A stretch of 24,302 bases of DNA. Origin: Paulinella micropora. Taxonomy: Eukaryota > Cercozoa > Imbricatea > Euglyphida. The stretch spans positions 1,219,130 to 1,243,431 of the forward strand of contig BJOX01000045.1 of NCBI GenBank assembly GCA_009731375.1, in the 5' to 3' direction. Below, piece after piece: positions 14,989 to 24,271 of the stretch. Position numbers and translations under genes: made by a program. The notes under the pieces were generated by a model that worked only from the letters and a program-made list of their open reading frames with translations, was not told the origin of the DNA and did not search any database. The first letter of the stretch is position 1; every line of letters begins with the position of its first letter.

Positions 14989-15457
14989 CGTTGGTCATTA
15001 CTATTTCAATTTAATTCACCGTTACTTGGATAGTTGATTTGTCAATAGGACGGACAGTCATCAATACCAATGTTAACTGAAAAGCCGCTCCGAAAGAACT
15101 GTACCTAAGTTAATCAGTTTGTGACGTTGAAGTCAAAGAGTCAGTTCTTTATTTATACGAGTTATTAAAGTGCGTTTCCATACGTGCGTGATAGTCTTGC
15201 TAGGTAGCCCGGATAGATCCTGAAAGGGGTCGGTAAAGGTTCCACGATGGGTAGCTTCCAAAGCAAACTTCGTATGAGGATATATGAGGGGAAGGATGCA
15301 CGTAAGGCTCAAACTAGAGAATGAGCTTAGCACGCGTCGGGCATGTAGCGTCAGAGACTTACTGACTGATAATTTCAGTGATCGTGGGCCACCAGCTTGT
15401 ATATAGCGGCACTGAGTATTTCCTATCATGATGATTAAAACCGGCGGTGTTTGCGTG

Positions 15458-15706
15458 AAAATATTGCTGCGGACGTTCAAATTGCAAAGTCAACAATAGA
15501 ATTGAATTAATGTTCAGATTTTGAATCCAGAATCATGTTCAAATGAGTATGATTTAACTGCTATATCCGTCCGAAAAATCAGTTAAAATTTGGGGAAATA
15601 TTACAGTTAAAATGAATTAATTTAAATTCTGAACACTAATCCAAAATTTGAAGATTAATTCAAATGCCGCGATTGACTTTGCTATTTGAACGTCCGCAGC
15701 AATAAT
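15458..15706. mobile_element. Foldback / MITE-like element, about 250 bp
   Basis: Outer arms ATTGCTGCGGACGTTCAAAT (from about 15463) and ATTTGAACGTCCGCAGCAAT (to about 15702) are reverse complements. Pairing continues through TGCAAAGTCAA / TTGACTTTGC. Inner words AATGTTCAGA and TCTGAACACT also pair imperfectly. There is no coding capacity. The flanks AAT and ATT may be part of a short target duplication, but this is not certain. Confidence 0.75.
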
Positions 15707-16245
15707 TCATAAATTTAACCACTTCAAACCCTGCGGTTATTATTTGAATACTGGTAACTGTTAATACAAATAATTTCCAAGGGCAGATTGACTCAGAGGA
15801 TCATACCAGGTACAGTTACTTACGCAAACACTTTTAATAAGAAAATACTTGCCACTAGTACTACAGTATTAGAAACAAGCCTTTTTAAGTTCGAGCCATC
15901 AGTGGCATTACTTATATACCTATCATACACGTATTTTTTTTCTTTTACACTTCATTTTGTTCTCTCAAGTTGTTGTATCTCTTTGATACCTCTTCCATTT
16001 TATCTCTTCTGCTTCCCACTCAGCTCTATGAGTGGCAAATATTCTATCAAAACAGTGCTTGCGTAAATAACATAGTAATTATACATCGCAAGAGCTTATT
16101 ATGTCACTTGTTTACTGTGGTGAGCAAGTAACATAATGAAACAGAATTGAAAGAAACCTTGTAAACACGACATTAGAATATTCACAATAATGAATACAAT
16201 TATCAACATACAATATTAGCTCTGACATGTTAACGCTGAAATTAA
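15707..16245. other. AT-rich stretch without recognised genes
   Basis: One short hydrophobic ORF (15788-16066) has the composition expected of T-rich DNA and no motif. I see no RNA gene. Confidence 0.5.
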
Positions 16246-16249
16246 GAAG

Positions 16250-16287
16250 GGCTCTCTCTCTCTCTCTCTCTCATGTCTGCGTAATTG

Positions 16288-16339
<52 letters not shown>

Positions 16340-16373
16340 CATCTATCTATCTATCTATCTATCTATGATCTAT
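16250..16373. repeat. Microsatellites (CT)n then (ATCT)n
   Basis: (CT)11 at about 16251-16272. ATCT repeats run from about 16288 to 16373 with one interruption near 16338. Confidence 0.95.
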
Positions 16374-16439
16374 AGATTGTCCTTGTCGTAGATGGCAAAA
16401 AAGTCTTGCCGCTTGGGCAGATGAGAAGGATACTCTATC

Positions 16440-16480
16440 ACACACACACATACATACACACACACACACACACACACTTC

Positions 16481-16539
<59 letters not shown>

Positions 16540-16640
16540 ATAGATAAATAGACAGACAGGCAGATAGGTAGATAGACAGATAGACATATAGACATATAGA
16601 CAGATAGACAGACAGACACACACACACATACAAACAAACA
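16440..16640. repeat. Microsatellites (CA)n, (AGAT)n and AGAC-rich
   Basis: CA-rich at 16440-16478. AGAT repeats run at about 16483-16555. Degenerate AGAC/AGAT follows to about 16615, then CA. The AGAT array is the reverse complement of the ATCT array at 16288-16373. Confidence 0.95.
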
Positions 16641-16769
16641 CATGCACAAGCACAGGGCGGATGAAAAGCACACTCGATCACACAGAACGAACACAGACAG
16701 ACACATACACAAAAATATGTTGACCCATACTCTTTCGGTAATCCCTGTACCCGTCCATCAACCAATATC

Positions 16770-16876
16770 CCACTACACACACACAGACACACACACAAAC
16801 ACACACAAACACACACACACACGCACACATTCATTCATTATGTTTTATCTCTTTTCTCTTCCTCATGCCCCCCCCC
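16770..16876. repeat. CA-rich tract and C-run at gap edge
   Basis: ACACAC with interspersed G and AA at 16775-16830, then a C run at 16868-16876 directly before the gap. Confidence 0.9.
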
Positions 16877-17445
16877 NNNNNNNNNNNNNNNNNNNNNNNN
16901 NNNNNNNNNNNNNNNNNNNNNNNNNNNNNNNNNNNNNNNNNNNNNNNNNNNNNNNNNNNNNNNNNNNNNNNNNNNNNNNNNNNNNNNNNNNNNNNNNNNN
17001 NNNNNNNNNNNNNNNNNNNNNNNNNNNNNNNNNNNNNNNNNNNNNNNNNNNNNNNNNNNNNNNNNNNNNNNNNNNNNNNNNNNNNNNNNNNNNNNNNNNN
17101 NNNNNNNNNNNNNNNNNNNNNNNNNNNNNNNNNNNNNNNNNNNNNNNNNNNNNNNNNNNNNNNNNNNNNNNNNNNNNNNNNNNNNNNNNNNNNNNNNNNN
17201 NNNNNNNNNNNNNNNNNNNNNNNNNNNNNNNNNNNNNNNNNNNNNNNNNNNNNNNNNNNNNNNNNNNNNNNNNNNNNNNNNNNNNNNNNNNNNNNNNNNN
17301 NNNNNNNNNNNNNNNNNNNNNNNNNNNNNNNNNNNNNNNNNNNNNNNNNNNNNNNNNNNNNNNNNNNNNNNNNNNNNNNNNNNNNNNNNNNNNNNNNNNN
17401 NNNNNNNNNNNNNNNNNNNNNNNNNNNNNNNNNNNNNNNNNNNNN
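16877..17445. other. Assembly gap (569 N)
   Basis: Unknown bases between microsatellite tracts. Confidence 0.97.
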
Positions 17446-17518
17446 TACCTGACGCTACAAGCAAAACGCCTGCTGTGGTCCCCACCTCGACCAACACAGA
17501 GGAGTCCATGCCCTGAAG

Positions 17519-17576
<58 letters not shown>

Positions 17577-17623
17577 GCGATGCCCTGAAGAAATATCAGT
17601 ATGCGAGTGTGTCTGTCGGTCTG

Positions 17624-17687
<64 letters not shown>

Positions 17688-17698
17688 ACACACACACA

Positions 17699-17738
<40 letters not shown>
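17519..17738. repeat. Paired (GA)n and (CT)n microsatellites
   Basis: (GA)n at about 17519-17573, (CT)n at 17626-17680, a CA patch, then (CT)n again at 17700-17738. The sequence ATGCCCTGAAGAA precedes the GA tract (17508) and recurs just after it (17580). Confidence 0.95.
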
Positions 17739-17740
<2 letters not shown>

Positions 17741-17750
17741 CTCGTTCTCT

Positions 17751-17828
17751 GTGCGTGCTAGCGTGTCTGTCGGTTTGTGCGTGCTAGCGTGTCTGTCGGT
17801 TTGTGCGTGCTAGCGTGTCTGTCGGTTT
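17751..17828. repeat. 26-bp minisatellite, three copies
   Basis: Three exact consecutive units starting GTGCGTGCTAGCGTG and ending TCTGTCGGTTT. It grades into the TGTC/GGTC array that follows. Confidence 0.95.
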
Positions 17829-17955
17829 GCCTGTCGGTCGGTCTACCTGTCTGTCTGTCTGTGTCTGTCTGTCGGTCTATCTGTCGGTCTGTCTGTACAT
17901 CTGTCTGTGTCTGTCGGTCAATGTCGGTCGGTCAGTGTCGGTCGGCCCGTCAGTC
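17829..17955. repeat. Degenerate (TGTC)n / (GGTC)n array
   Basis: Runs of CTGTCTGTCGGT words. Translation gives Cys/Leu/Ser/Val strings that are products of the repeat, not genes. Confidence 0.9.
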
Positions 17956-17960
17956 GCCCG

Positions 17961-17963
<3 letters not shown>

Positions 17964-18024
<61 letters not shown>

Positions 18025-18056
18025 ATATGTATATACATATATATATATAATATATA

Positions 18057-18109
<53 letters not shown>
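17964..18109. repeat. (AT)n microsatellite with ATGTATATACAT interruptions
   Basis: About 145 bases of almost pure AT dinucleotides, strongly self-complementary and able to form cruciforms. Confidence 0.95.
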
Positions 18110-18116
<7 letters not shown>

Positions 18117-18375
18117 GTCATCCTTATTCGGATCGTATCTCACACATACCATTTGAAATAAGTGTCCCATACGCACCCCTTATACTGGAGTCTAATGAAT
18201 CAAAGTACTCACCGTACTTCCGATGCTACATATTCTACCCTGTATTCTTACTATATTTATACATCATAATCCTTGTTTTACCTATTTCTCTTTTTCTCTT
18301 TCTCTTTCTTATTCTTATCCCTTTTCCTCTCTATCTCCTCTTTCTCTCCATATATATTATTAAAAACACATATAC
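18110..18375. other. Short unique stretch between microsatellites
   Basis: No ORF or motif recognised. Its 3' part is T/C-rich (TCTCTTTTTCTCTTTC). Confidence 0.5.
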
Positions 18376-18384
18376 TCTCTCTCC

Positions 18385-18424
<40 letters not shown>

Positions 18425-18830
18425 GTCTGTCTAAGTCTATCTGTCTGTCTGTCTGTCTGTTTCTGTCTCTCTGTTTCTGTCTGTCTGGCTGTTTCATTCT
18501 ATCTGTTTGTCTGTCTCTCTGTCTGTATGTCTATGTGCTTGTCTGTCTGTCTGTCGGTCTGTCTGTCGGTCTGTCTTTCTTTCTCTGCATGCCTATTTGT
18601 CTCTCTGTCTGTCTTTGAACTTCTCTGTCTGTCTGTCTGTCTGTCAGTCTATCTGTCTGTTTTTCTGTCTGTCACTGTCTTTCTGTCACTGTCTTTCTGT
18701 CTGCCTGTCGGCCTGCCTGCCTGTCGGCCTGCCTGCCTGCCTGTCGGCCTGCCTGCCTGCCTGTCTGCTGCCTGTCTGTCTGGCTACTTTATAAGTATGT
18801 ATTGTGTGTGTGTGTGTGTGTGTGTGTGCG
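18376..18830. repeat. (CT)n, (TGTC)n / (TGCC)n and (GT)n microsatellites
   Basis: (CT)n at 18376-18420. A long TGTC array with GGCC/TGCC variants runs from 18421 to 18785. (GT)n is at about 18804-18830. Confidence 0.95.
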
Positions 18831-19424
18831 TGCTTCATGTGGGTTTGTGTTTTGTGTGTGTAAGTATTCATGTTTTAAGTAATTATGTTTGAGTGTACAT
18901 AAATATACCTCCATGCTGTTTCCTTGAAACTATTCGCGTACAAATTCCTGAGAAATTCCTGGTCACAAAGAAATTTAACAAATCAATTTGATCTCTGAAA
19001 GGCACCAGGTTTATTTCTCAGCCCTGATTTTATTTATTTGATTGTCTTCCTCGAGAAAGGGTGGGTGTGGGCCGGAATTTCTGCAACAGGGTCTGAACGG
19101 TTTACAAAGTCTTTTTACACCCCTTGTTCCCCGTGAAGTTCACAGGTCTGAAAAGCCACTGCTGTTCATCAAACGGGCCATGTTTGTTTTTTTTGGTGTT
19201 ATAATCCGTCCGGACCCTGTTGCCGAAAATCGCTCGACTATTGTTGCGGCGGGTTTGGACTTGCAAAAAATTACCTCCAAAAAAGGTTTCGCTAACTTTT
19301 GGGGGGTTGTTTCTTCTGCCTCAAAGTTTTTTTTGCATTGTGGTTCACACCTTGCGCTATTTTCTTTCCACCACACACTTTTATATTTTCTTTCCCATAC
19401 AAAAAATCACTTCACTAGTACTGT
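18831..19424. other. Unique stretch without a recognised gene
   Basis: A + frame is open from 19042, but after about 130 unremarkable residues it runs into microsatellite translation. It has no motif and no codon bias, so I do not call it a gene. T runs occur at 19187 and 19328. Confidence 0.45.
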
Positions 19425-19641
19425 CTGTGAGTGTGTGTGTGTGTGTGTCTCACTGTGTGTCTGCCGTCTGTCTGTCTGTCTGTGCTGTCTGTCTGTCTGT
19501 CTAACTGTCTGTCTGTCTGTCTGCCTGCCTGTCTGTCTGTCTGTCAGTCTATGTGTGTTTGTGTGTGTTTGTGTGTGTTTGTCTGTGTTTGTCTGTCTGT
19601 GTGTGTGTGTGTCTGTCTGTCTGTCTCTGTCTGCCTGTCTG

Positions 19642-19679
<38 letters not shown>

Positions 19680-19760
19680 TATGTGTGTGTGTGTGTGTGT
19701 CCATGTATGTATGTATGTATGTATGTATGTATGCATGTATGTATGTATGTATGTATGTAC

Positions 19761-19791
<31 letters not shown>

Positions 19792-19832
19792 TGTATGTAT
19801 GTACATATGTATGTATGTATGTACATATGTAC

Positions 19833-19863
<31 letters not shown>

Positions 19864-19910
19864 TGTGTGTATGTATGTATGTGTGTATGTATGTATGTAC
19901 ATACATACGA
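19425..19910. repeat. (GT)n, (TGTC)n and (GTAT)n microsatellites
   Basis: GT and TGTC tracts at 19425-19700, then a long GTAT array with occasional GTAC/ATAC at 19701-19909. Both strands show long but meaningless Cys/Val/Tyr or Thr/His/Ile frames. Confidence 0.95.
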
Positions 19911-19970
19911 GTAGAAGAAATGTCGATAGGCCTGATAAAACAGGATGCCAATTTGCCCAGTGTGTGATAA

Positions 19971-20156
19971 TCTATTGCATTAGATCTGTACTGGTCGGGG
20001 ACAGGGAAAAGAGGCAACCCTCGGGACTTAGCATCGCTTGTGTGCCGACCTTACGGTGACGGCGCCTGTATCAACCCCGCGCGAGACGTTCCGGGCGGAG
20101 ACACCTGGGAAGAACGCATGCGCTTCGTTGATAATTTTCTAGACGAGATCCCGTAA
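19971..20156 (+). CDS. 3' end of an unrecognised virus-like gene
   Basis: A frame with NPRDLASLVCRPYGDGACIN, then DTWEERMRFVDNFLDEIP, stops with TAA at 20154-20156. It has normal protein composition in contrast to the adjoining microsatellite. The 5' end is lost in or before the GTAT array, so the gene is truncated. It is in the same orientation as the fibre gene, whose ATG is only 50 bases downstream, which is compact viral-type spacing. Confidence 0.45.
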   Translation, partial: SIALDLYWSGTGKRGNPRDLASLVCRPYGDGACINPARDVPGGDTWEERMRFVDNFLDEIP

Positions 20157-20160
20157 ACTA

Positions 20161-20195
20161 ATTAAAAAAACTTCTCCTCTTGTTATATTATTTAA
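20161..20195 (+). promoter_or_regulatory. AT-rich spacer: candidate poly(A) signal and TATA-like box
   Basis: ATTAAA at 20161-20166 lies 5 bases after the preceding stop. TATATTATTTAA at 20184-20195 lies just before the fibre ATG at 20206. Both fit tandem viral genes with minimal spacers; neither is tested. Confidence 0.35.
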
Positions 20196-20205
20196 TCAGC
20201 AACAA

Positions 20206-21774
20206 ATGGAAGTTGCGAGGTCGTACAAGCGGCGGCGCCTCGACGGCGCGACCGACGACTTTGTGCTACCGGTCGACGGACAGAGCGGCGACGTTCTCGT
20301 TTCGGACGGTGACGGGGGCGTGAGATGGGCAGCGGGCGGAGTGGCCGCGAACGACGCGGTAGCGCTCAATACCGCTCACAGGCTGACAACGTCCGGAAAC
20401 CCCCACTTGGTGGATCTAGCGGACCTGATTACCTTGACACTGGATACCGAAGCGAAAACTAACCAGCCGGCCGGGATGTCTTCTAACAACTCTGGCTCCT
20501 TTGTGGCCTCGGCCTCTAGCAATTCCACCCAAGCCTACCTGGCATTTAACAGTGACTTTTCGACGCTGTGCGGTACAACTGCTCCCGACAGCTACAGCGG
20601 CAACAACTATACCGCCATGATTGAGACGATGGTCGATAATCTTCCTGTGCCCGGCGCGTGGCTCCAGCTCGATCTGGGCCAGCACGCCAAGGTCACTGCT
20701 TACCACTTCACGTCTGCGGGTGCTATTACCGCGCCCAGGGACTGGAGAATTGCTTATAGCGCGGACGGCAGCCGGTGGTTCACTTGGGACAGCCAGACGG
20801 CCCAGACCTTTGTAGGCGACAGCCTGCGCACGTTCACGCCAGCGACCGCAGCCGATTACGCCAGGTACTTGAGCGTAATCTGCACCAAAAACAACGGGGC
20901 GGGAGTTTGGTACATGCGGAGCCTGGCCTTCGACTACCAGCTATACAATGCCGGCTGCATCGAGAACACTAGTTACCCTACCAAGGCCTCGCAGCTAGCG
21001 CCCAAGGCGTACGTCGACCACCAGGTGGCAGGAGCGGTGAAGTTCCCGTCGGTGATGCTTACCCAAAACGACTGTGTCGTGACCATGGACCCAGACGGGT
21101 CTATCTTTGCGGTCAAGGATAGGACGCTCAAGCAGCAGTCTTTGGCTCCTAGCGGCAATGGCGCGATCGTGCTCATGGACACTGATTTTACGGTCACGAC
21201 GATCCCGGACACTCTCGCGAGGCTGCCTATACCTCTGCCCGCCTCGACAGCACAGCTAGTGACGGTCGATCCAGACGGCGTGCTAGGCCTGAGCAGCCAA
21301 GTAAGCTCATCGGCGCTCACGCTGACAGGGGCTGGCGGCAACAGTACGCTTTCCGCGCCTGCCACTGGCTCCGTCGCGCTCAAGCTGCCTGTGGCCCTGC
21401 CCAGCGCAGGCACCAAGCAGTTCGTCACGCTCGACAGCGCGGGCCAGTTCGCTACTGGTGCCATTGGCTTCCAAGGGGGAGACAGTGTAGCAATCGGGAC
21501 TTCAGCGGGCGACGGACAGCAACCATTCGCAGTCGCAATAGGCACTCAGGCAGGCGCGAGTGGACAGGGCCAGTTTGGAATTGCCGTTGGCTACCGGGCG
21601 GCATACTCTGGCCAGTCGGATCTCGCCGTCGCGATCGGTGCCTACTCCACGGAGAGCACACAGGCAATTCATCAGTCTCTGTCGGTCCCTATACCAGCAC
21701 GCTCGGCGTACGGTCGGTTGGGATCGGCAGTACGGCTATCACGGGTGCTGCCGCTCAGGAATCGGTCGCAATAG
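20206..21774 (+). CDS. Fibre-like virion protein, N-terminal part (frame breaks near 21665)
   Basis: The ATG at 20206 (CAAATGG context) gives MEVARSYKRRRLDGA, a short basic cluster. Residues 58-75 (HRLTTSGNPHLVDLADL) match the H..T..NPH.V motif common in phage tail fibres. Residues 87-247 form a discoidin (F5/8 type C)-like domain with WLQLDLGQHAKVTAYHF, PRDWRIAYSADGSRWFTWD and the end MRSLAFDYQLYN. TKASQLAPKAYVDHQV (about 259-274) is the K-YVD fibre linker. A degenerate copy of the later 50-residue repeat follows at about 345-420. Then come YadA-head-like repeats at about 421-488 (DSVAIGTSAGD, FAVAIGTQAG, FGIAVGYRAAYSG). After about 21665 this frame loses sense and stops at 21774, while the third + frame takes over. 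It is a receptor-binding or spike protein by architecture; that role is inferred. Confidence 0.7.
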   Translation: MEVARSYKRRRLDGATDDFVLPVDGQSGDVLVSDGDGGVRWAAGGVAANDAVALNTAHRLTTSGNPHLVDLADLITLTLDTEAKTNQPAGMSSNNSGSFVASASSNSTQAYLAFNSDFSTLCGTTAPDSYSGNNYTAMIETMVDNLPVPGAWLQLDLGQHAKVTAYHFTSAGAITAPRDWRIAYSADGSRWFTWDSQTAQTFVGDSLRTFTPATAADYARYLSVICTKNNGAGVWYMRSLAFDYQLYNAGCIENTSYPTKASQLAPKAYVDHQVAGAVKFPSVMLTQNDCVVTMDPDGSIFAVKDRTLKQQSLAPSGNGAIVLMDTDFTVTTIPDTLARLPIPLPASTAQLVTVDPDGVLGLSSQVSSSALTLTGAGGNSTLSAPATGSVALKLPVALPSAGTKQFVTLDSAGQFATGAIGFQGGDSVAIGTSAGDGQQPFAVAIGTQAGASGQGQFGIAVGYRAAYSGQSDLAVAIGAYSTESTQAIHQSLSVPIPARSAYGRLGSAVRLSRVLPLRNRSQ

Positions 21775-23876
21775 GCTACAGAGCAAAAGCAGCGACATCC
21801 CACTCGATTGTACTGAACGCCACGGGCGCTGAACTAGTGTCCGCTAGCACCGATGCTGCTTATATCAAGCCGCTGAGGTCAGGCGTCGATTCTACCACCG
21901 CCGAGAAGGCGACACAGTGGAACAGTACGACCGGCGAACTCACCGCCTCTAAATTTACACTCCCGCTTTCGCTGCCCGCCAGCACGTCACTCGTTTCCTT
22001 GACGAGCGCGGGCCAGGTAGGTGCGTCAGCGCTCAAGGTACCGGCGTCACTGCCTGGCAGCACTTCGCTAGTGACACTCGACTCTGGTGGCCAGCTCGCG
22101 ACAGGGGCTGCTAGCTCGCTGTCACTCAGCGGGGCTGGGGGCACCAGCACGCTTTCCGCTCCCGCCTCTGGCTCCTCTGCACTCAAGCTGCCGACAGCCC
22201 TGCCGGGCAGCACTTCGCTAGTGACACTCGACTCTGGTGGCCAGCTCGCGACAGGGGCTGTTGGCTCACTGTCACTCAGCGGGGCGGGCGGCACCAGCAG
22301 CCTTTCCGCTCCAGCCTCTGGCTCCTCTGCACTCAAGCTGCCGACAGCCCTGGCGGGCAGCACTTCGCTAGTGACACTCGACTCCGCTGGCCAGCTCGCG
22401 ACAGGCGCTGCTAGCTCGCTGTCACTCAGCGGGGCTGGAGGAACTAGCACTCTTTCCGCTCCAGCGTCCGGCACTTCTGCACTCAAGCTGCCGACCGCAC
22501 TACCAAGCAGTACTAGCTTGGTGTCGCTGGGCTCCGACGGCGCGCTGCTGTACGGGGACCAGGCCATCTCTCATGGCCTGAGCCTTGTAGCCACTTCGTA
22601 CGTGAAGAAGCCCGACAGCATGGCGAGTAACAGTTGGAACGGCCTGGTTGCGAGTGCGTCCACTGCCGGGAACGGCAACGCGTACGACGGCTTCAACACG
22701 GGCTCAAACTTTTCTTGGCAGAGCAACACCAGTACCTACAATGCCACGAGCGGCGCCTACACTTCCAGTTCCAGCAAAACGTTTTCGGGTGTAGCGTACC
22801 CTGGAGAGTGGCTCCAGCTAGATTTTGGCACTGGGGTCGTCCTGCAACAGTACTACCTACAAGCCCAGTCCAGCGGTCTGGATAAATCGCCAAAGACTTG
22901 GCAGGTGGGCACGTCGTTAGACGGCACTACCTGGACGCTGTGGCACACTAGCTCGTACACCTTTGTCGACGGCACTTCCATCACTCTCGCGCCGACCGAC
23001 ACCGCCAGGCCCGCCCGGTACGTGGCCATCGTGGTTGCTACTATCAAGGCAGGAGGGAGTTCTAGCTGGTGCGGAATCAACCACTTTGGCTTTGACTACA
23101 CCTCGTGCCCCGCGATCAAGAACATAGCGGCGCCGCTCGTCAGCACCGACGCTGCCAACAAGGCCTACGCAGACCTGCTAAGTGCTTCTGCGCTGAAGCT
23201 GCCAGTGTCTCTGCCCTCTGCCGGACAGACGGCCCTGGTCACGCTGGACAGCAGCGGCAACTCGGGCACGGGCGCCGCGACCTCGTTAACGCCGTACTCG
23301 TTCCCTGTCTGGAGCAACGCCTCGTCTAACAGCGCCACGTGGTCATTGTCAGCCTATGCTTATGAAACAGGTTATGGCGATACTTGGCAGCCGTGGAGAA
23401 TGTTTGACAATATTACCACAGGTGACACGGGCTTTTTAGGCAAGATATTTTACAACAGCAGCGGAGTCTACACTGCATCGCTCGTCACTGGTCTCGGTTA
23501 CACTGTGCAGTCAACTAACGGGGTACAGGGAGATTGGTTTCAGCTGCGTCTCGTGGACGGGACTAGCATGCGCCTGAAGGACTTTGACTGGTATCCGCGC
23601 CTGGCCGAGGTCAACCAGTGGTCTACTTGGCCCCGGCGGATAGCGGTGTTCGGCTCTAACGAAGCGTCCGCTACTCCCAGTAGCTGGACAGAGCTGTACC
23701 GCTCCGGCAGCGACATGCCTACTTGGCTAGTCTCTGAGCTTTACAGGACTTTCACTCTTACTAGCCAGGGCTACTACAAAGTCTACCGCTTTATCATAGA
23801 GTCACTCTATGTCCCCGTAGGCGGGAATGGTTATATACGCATTGCGGAGATCAAGACCGACAAGCCGATTTCTTGA
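21665..23876 (+). CDS. Fibre-like virion protein, C-terminal part with two discoidin domains
   Basis: This is the continuation of the gene at 20206 after a one-base-type frame break near 21665. The first stretch completes the YadA-head-like repeats (SVGIGSTAITGAAAQ, ESVAIGYRAKAAT). It then has the SIVLNATG...IKPLR closing motif seen in tail-fibre and giant-virus proteins of this type. Next are three full 50-residue repeats and a partial one (about 22051-22555). A second discoidin-like domain spans about 22610-23100 (GEWLQLDFGTGVVLQQYYLQ, WQVGTSLDGTTWTLWHTSS, GINHFGFDY). A DAANKAYADLLSA linker follows (about 23150). A third discoidin-like domain lies at about 23290-23870 (WFQLRLVDGTSMRLKDFDWY, RRIAVFGSNE, GNGYIRIAEI). 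The stop TGA is at 23874. There is no internal ATG that makes a convincing separate start. The whole gene would encode about 1,220 residues. Confidence 0.7.
22051..22555 (+). repeat. 150-bp coding tandem repeat, 3 copies plus partial
   Basis: Units start at about 22052, 22202 and 22352 with (C/G)C(T/G)GGCAGCACTTCGCTAG, with a partial one from 22502. Each encodes 50 residues (GSTSLVTLDSGGQLATGA ... LSLSGAGGTS ... ALKLPTAL). Copies are nearly identical at the nucleotide level, which suggests recent duplication or gene conversion. Confidence 0.93.
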
Positions 23877-24035
23877 CAAGAGACTTTGCGGTACAGAATA
23901 CCTGGTTACTCTAAACGATGTCGCTGCTACTTTGCCCTCGGCTTTTCCACGTTTGGGGTTAACCATGCACCTGGTACATGACAAAAGAAGAAGAGGATGA
24001 TGAGTCGAGAGCGATGCCAAAAAAAACCCCGTTCC

Positions 24036-24070
24036 TTCTGCAAAATCACTTAAAAAAAATTCATGCAGAA
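24036..24070. repeat. Hairpin, 7-bp stem
   Basis: TTCTGCA (24036-24042) and TGCAGAA (24064-24070) pair around an A-rich loop. It might be a transcript end for the fibre gene, but it is 160 bases away. Confidence 0.45.
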
Positions 24071-24197
24071 AAAAAAAAGATGTCAGCATGTACAACGTCT
24101 AAGATTGCTATAGTGATGTTTTGCACCTCGCCACTGCTACATCCATCGGGCATTGATGGAAAACAACAGCATAACAGACATCTGTTTTCAGTTTTTT

Positions 24198-24271
24198 GGC
24201 ACCTCCCAAAACCGATGCCAACAATAAGTGGCATCGAGTGCTACCGGCCACTTCAACGGTTTTTTGGTGCC
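24198..24271. repeat. Nested inverted repeats
   Basis: Outer arms GGCACC...AAAACCG (24198-24214) and CGGTTTTTTGGTGCC (24257-24271) pair imperfectly. Inside, CGATGCCA (24213-24220) and TGGCATCG (24229-24236) pair perfectly around an 8-base loop, ACAATAAG. Confidence 0.75.

Larger units (their letters stand above)
12978..14995 (+). mobile_element. Ty1/copia retrotransposon, right part (RT, RNase H, 3' end)
   Basis: Continues the pol begun at 5470-6010 and ends with the usual copia C-terminus and a candidate polypurine tract before a possible 3' LTR. It is AT-richer than the block to its left. Several frameshifts and stops make it inactive. Confidence 0.8.

Noticed and set aside
15133-15480. 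115-codon - strand ORF
   Set aside because: No motif, no coding bias; part of it overlaps the arm of the foldback element.
16359-16834. Cys/Val/Tyr/Leu-rich ORFs (also at 17777-18025, 18507-18892, 19407-20059)
   Set aside because: They are translations of microsatellites and appear on both strands and in several frames.
18376-19910. Microsatellite arrays as a CRISPR array or centromeric satellite
   Set aside because: There are no spacers between conserved repeats and no higher-order satellite unit; they are simple 2-4 base repeats.
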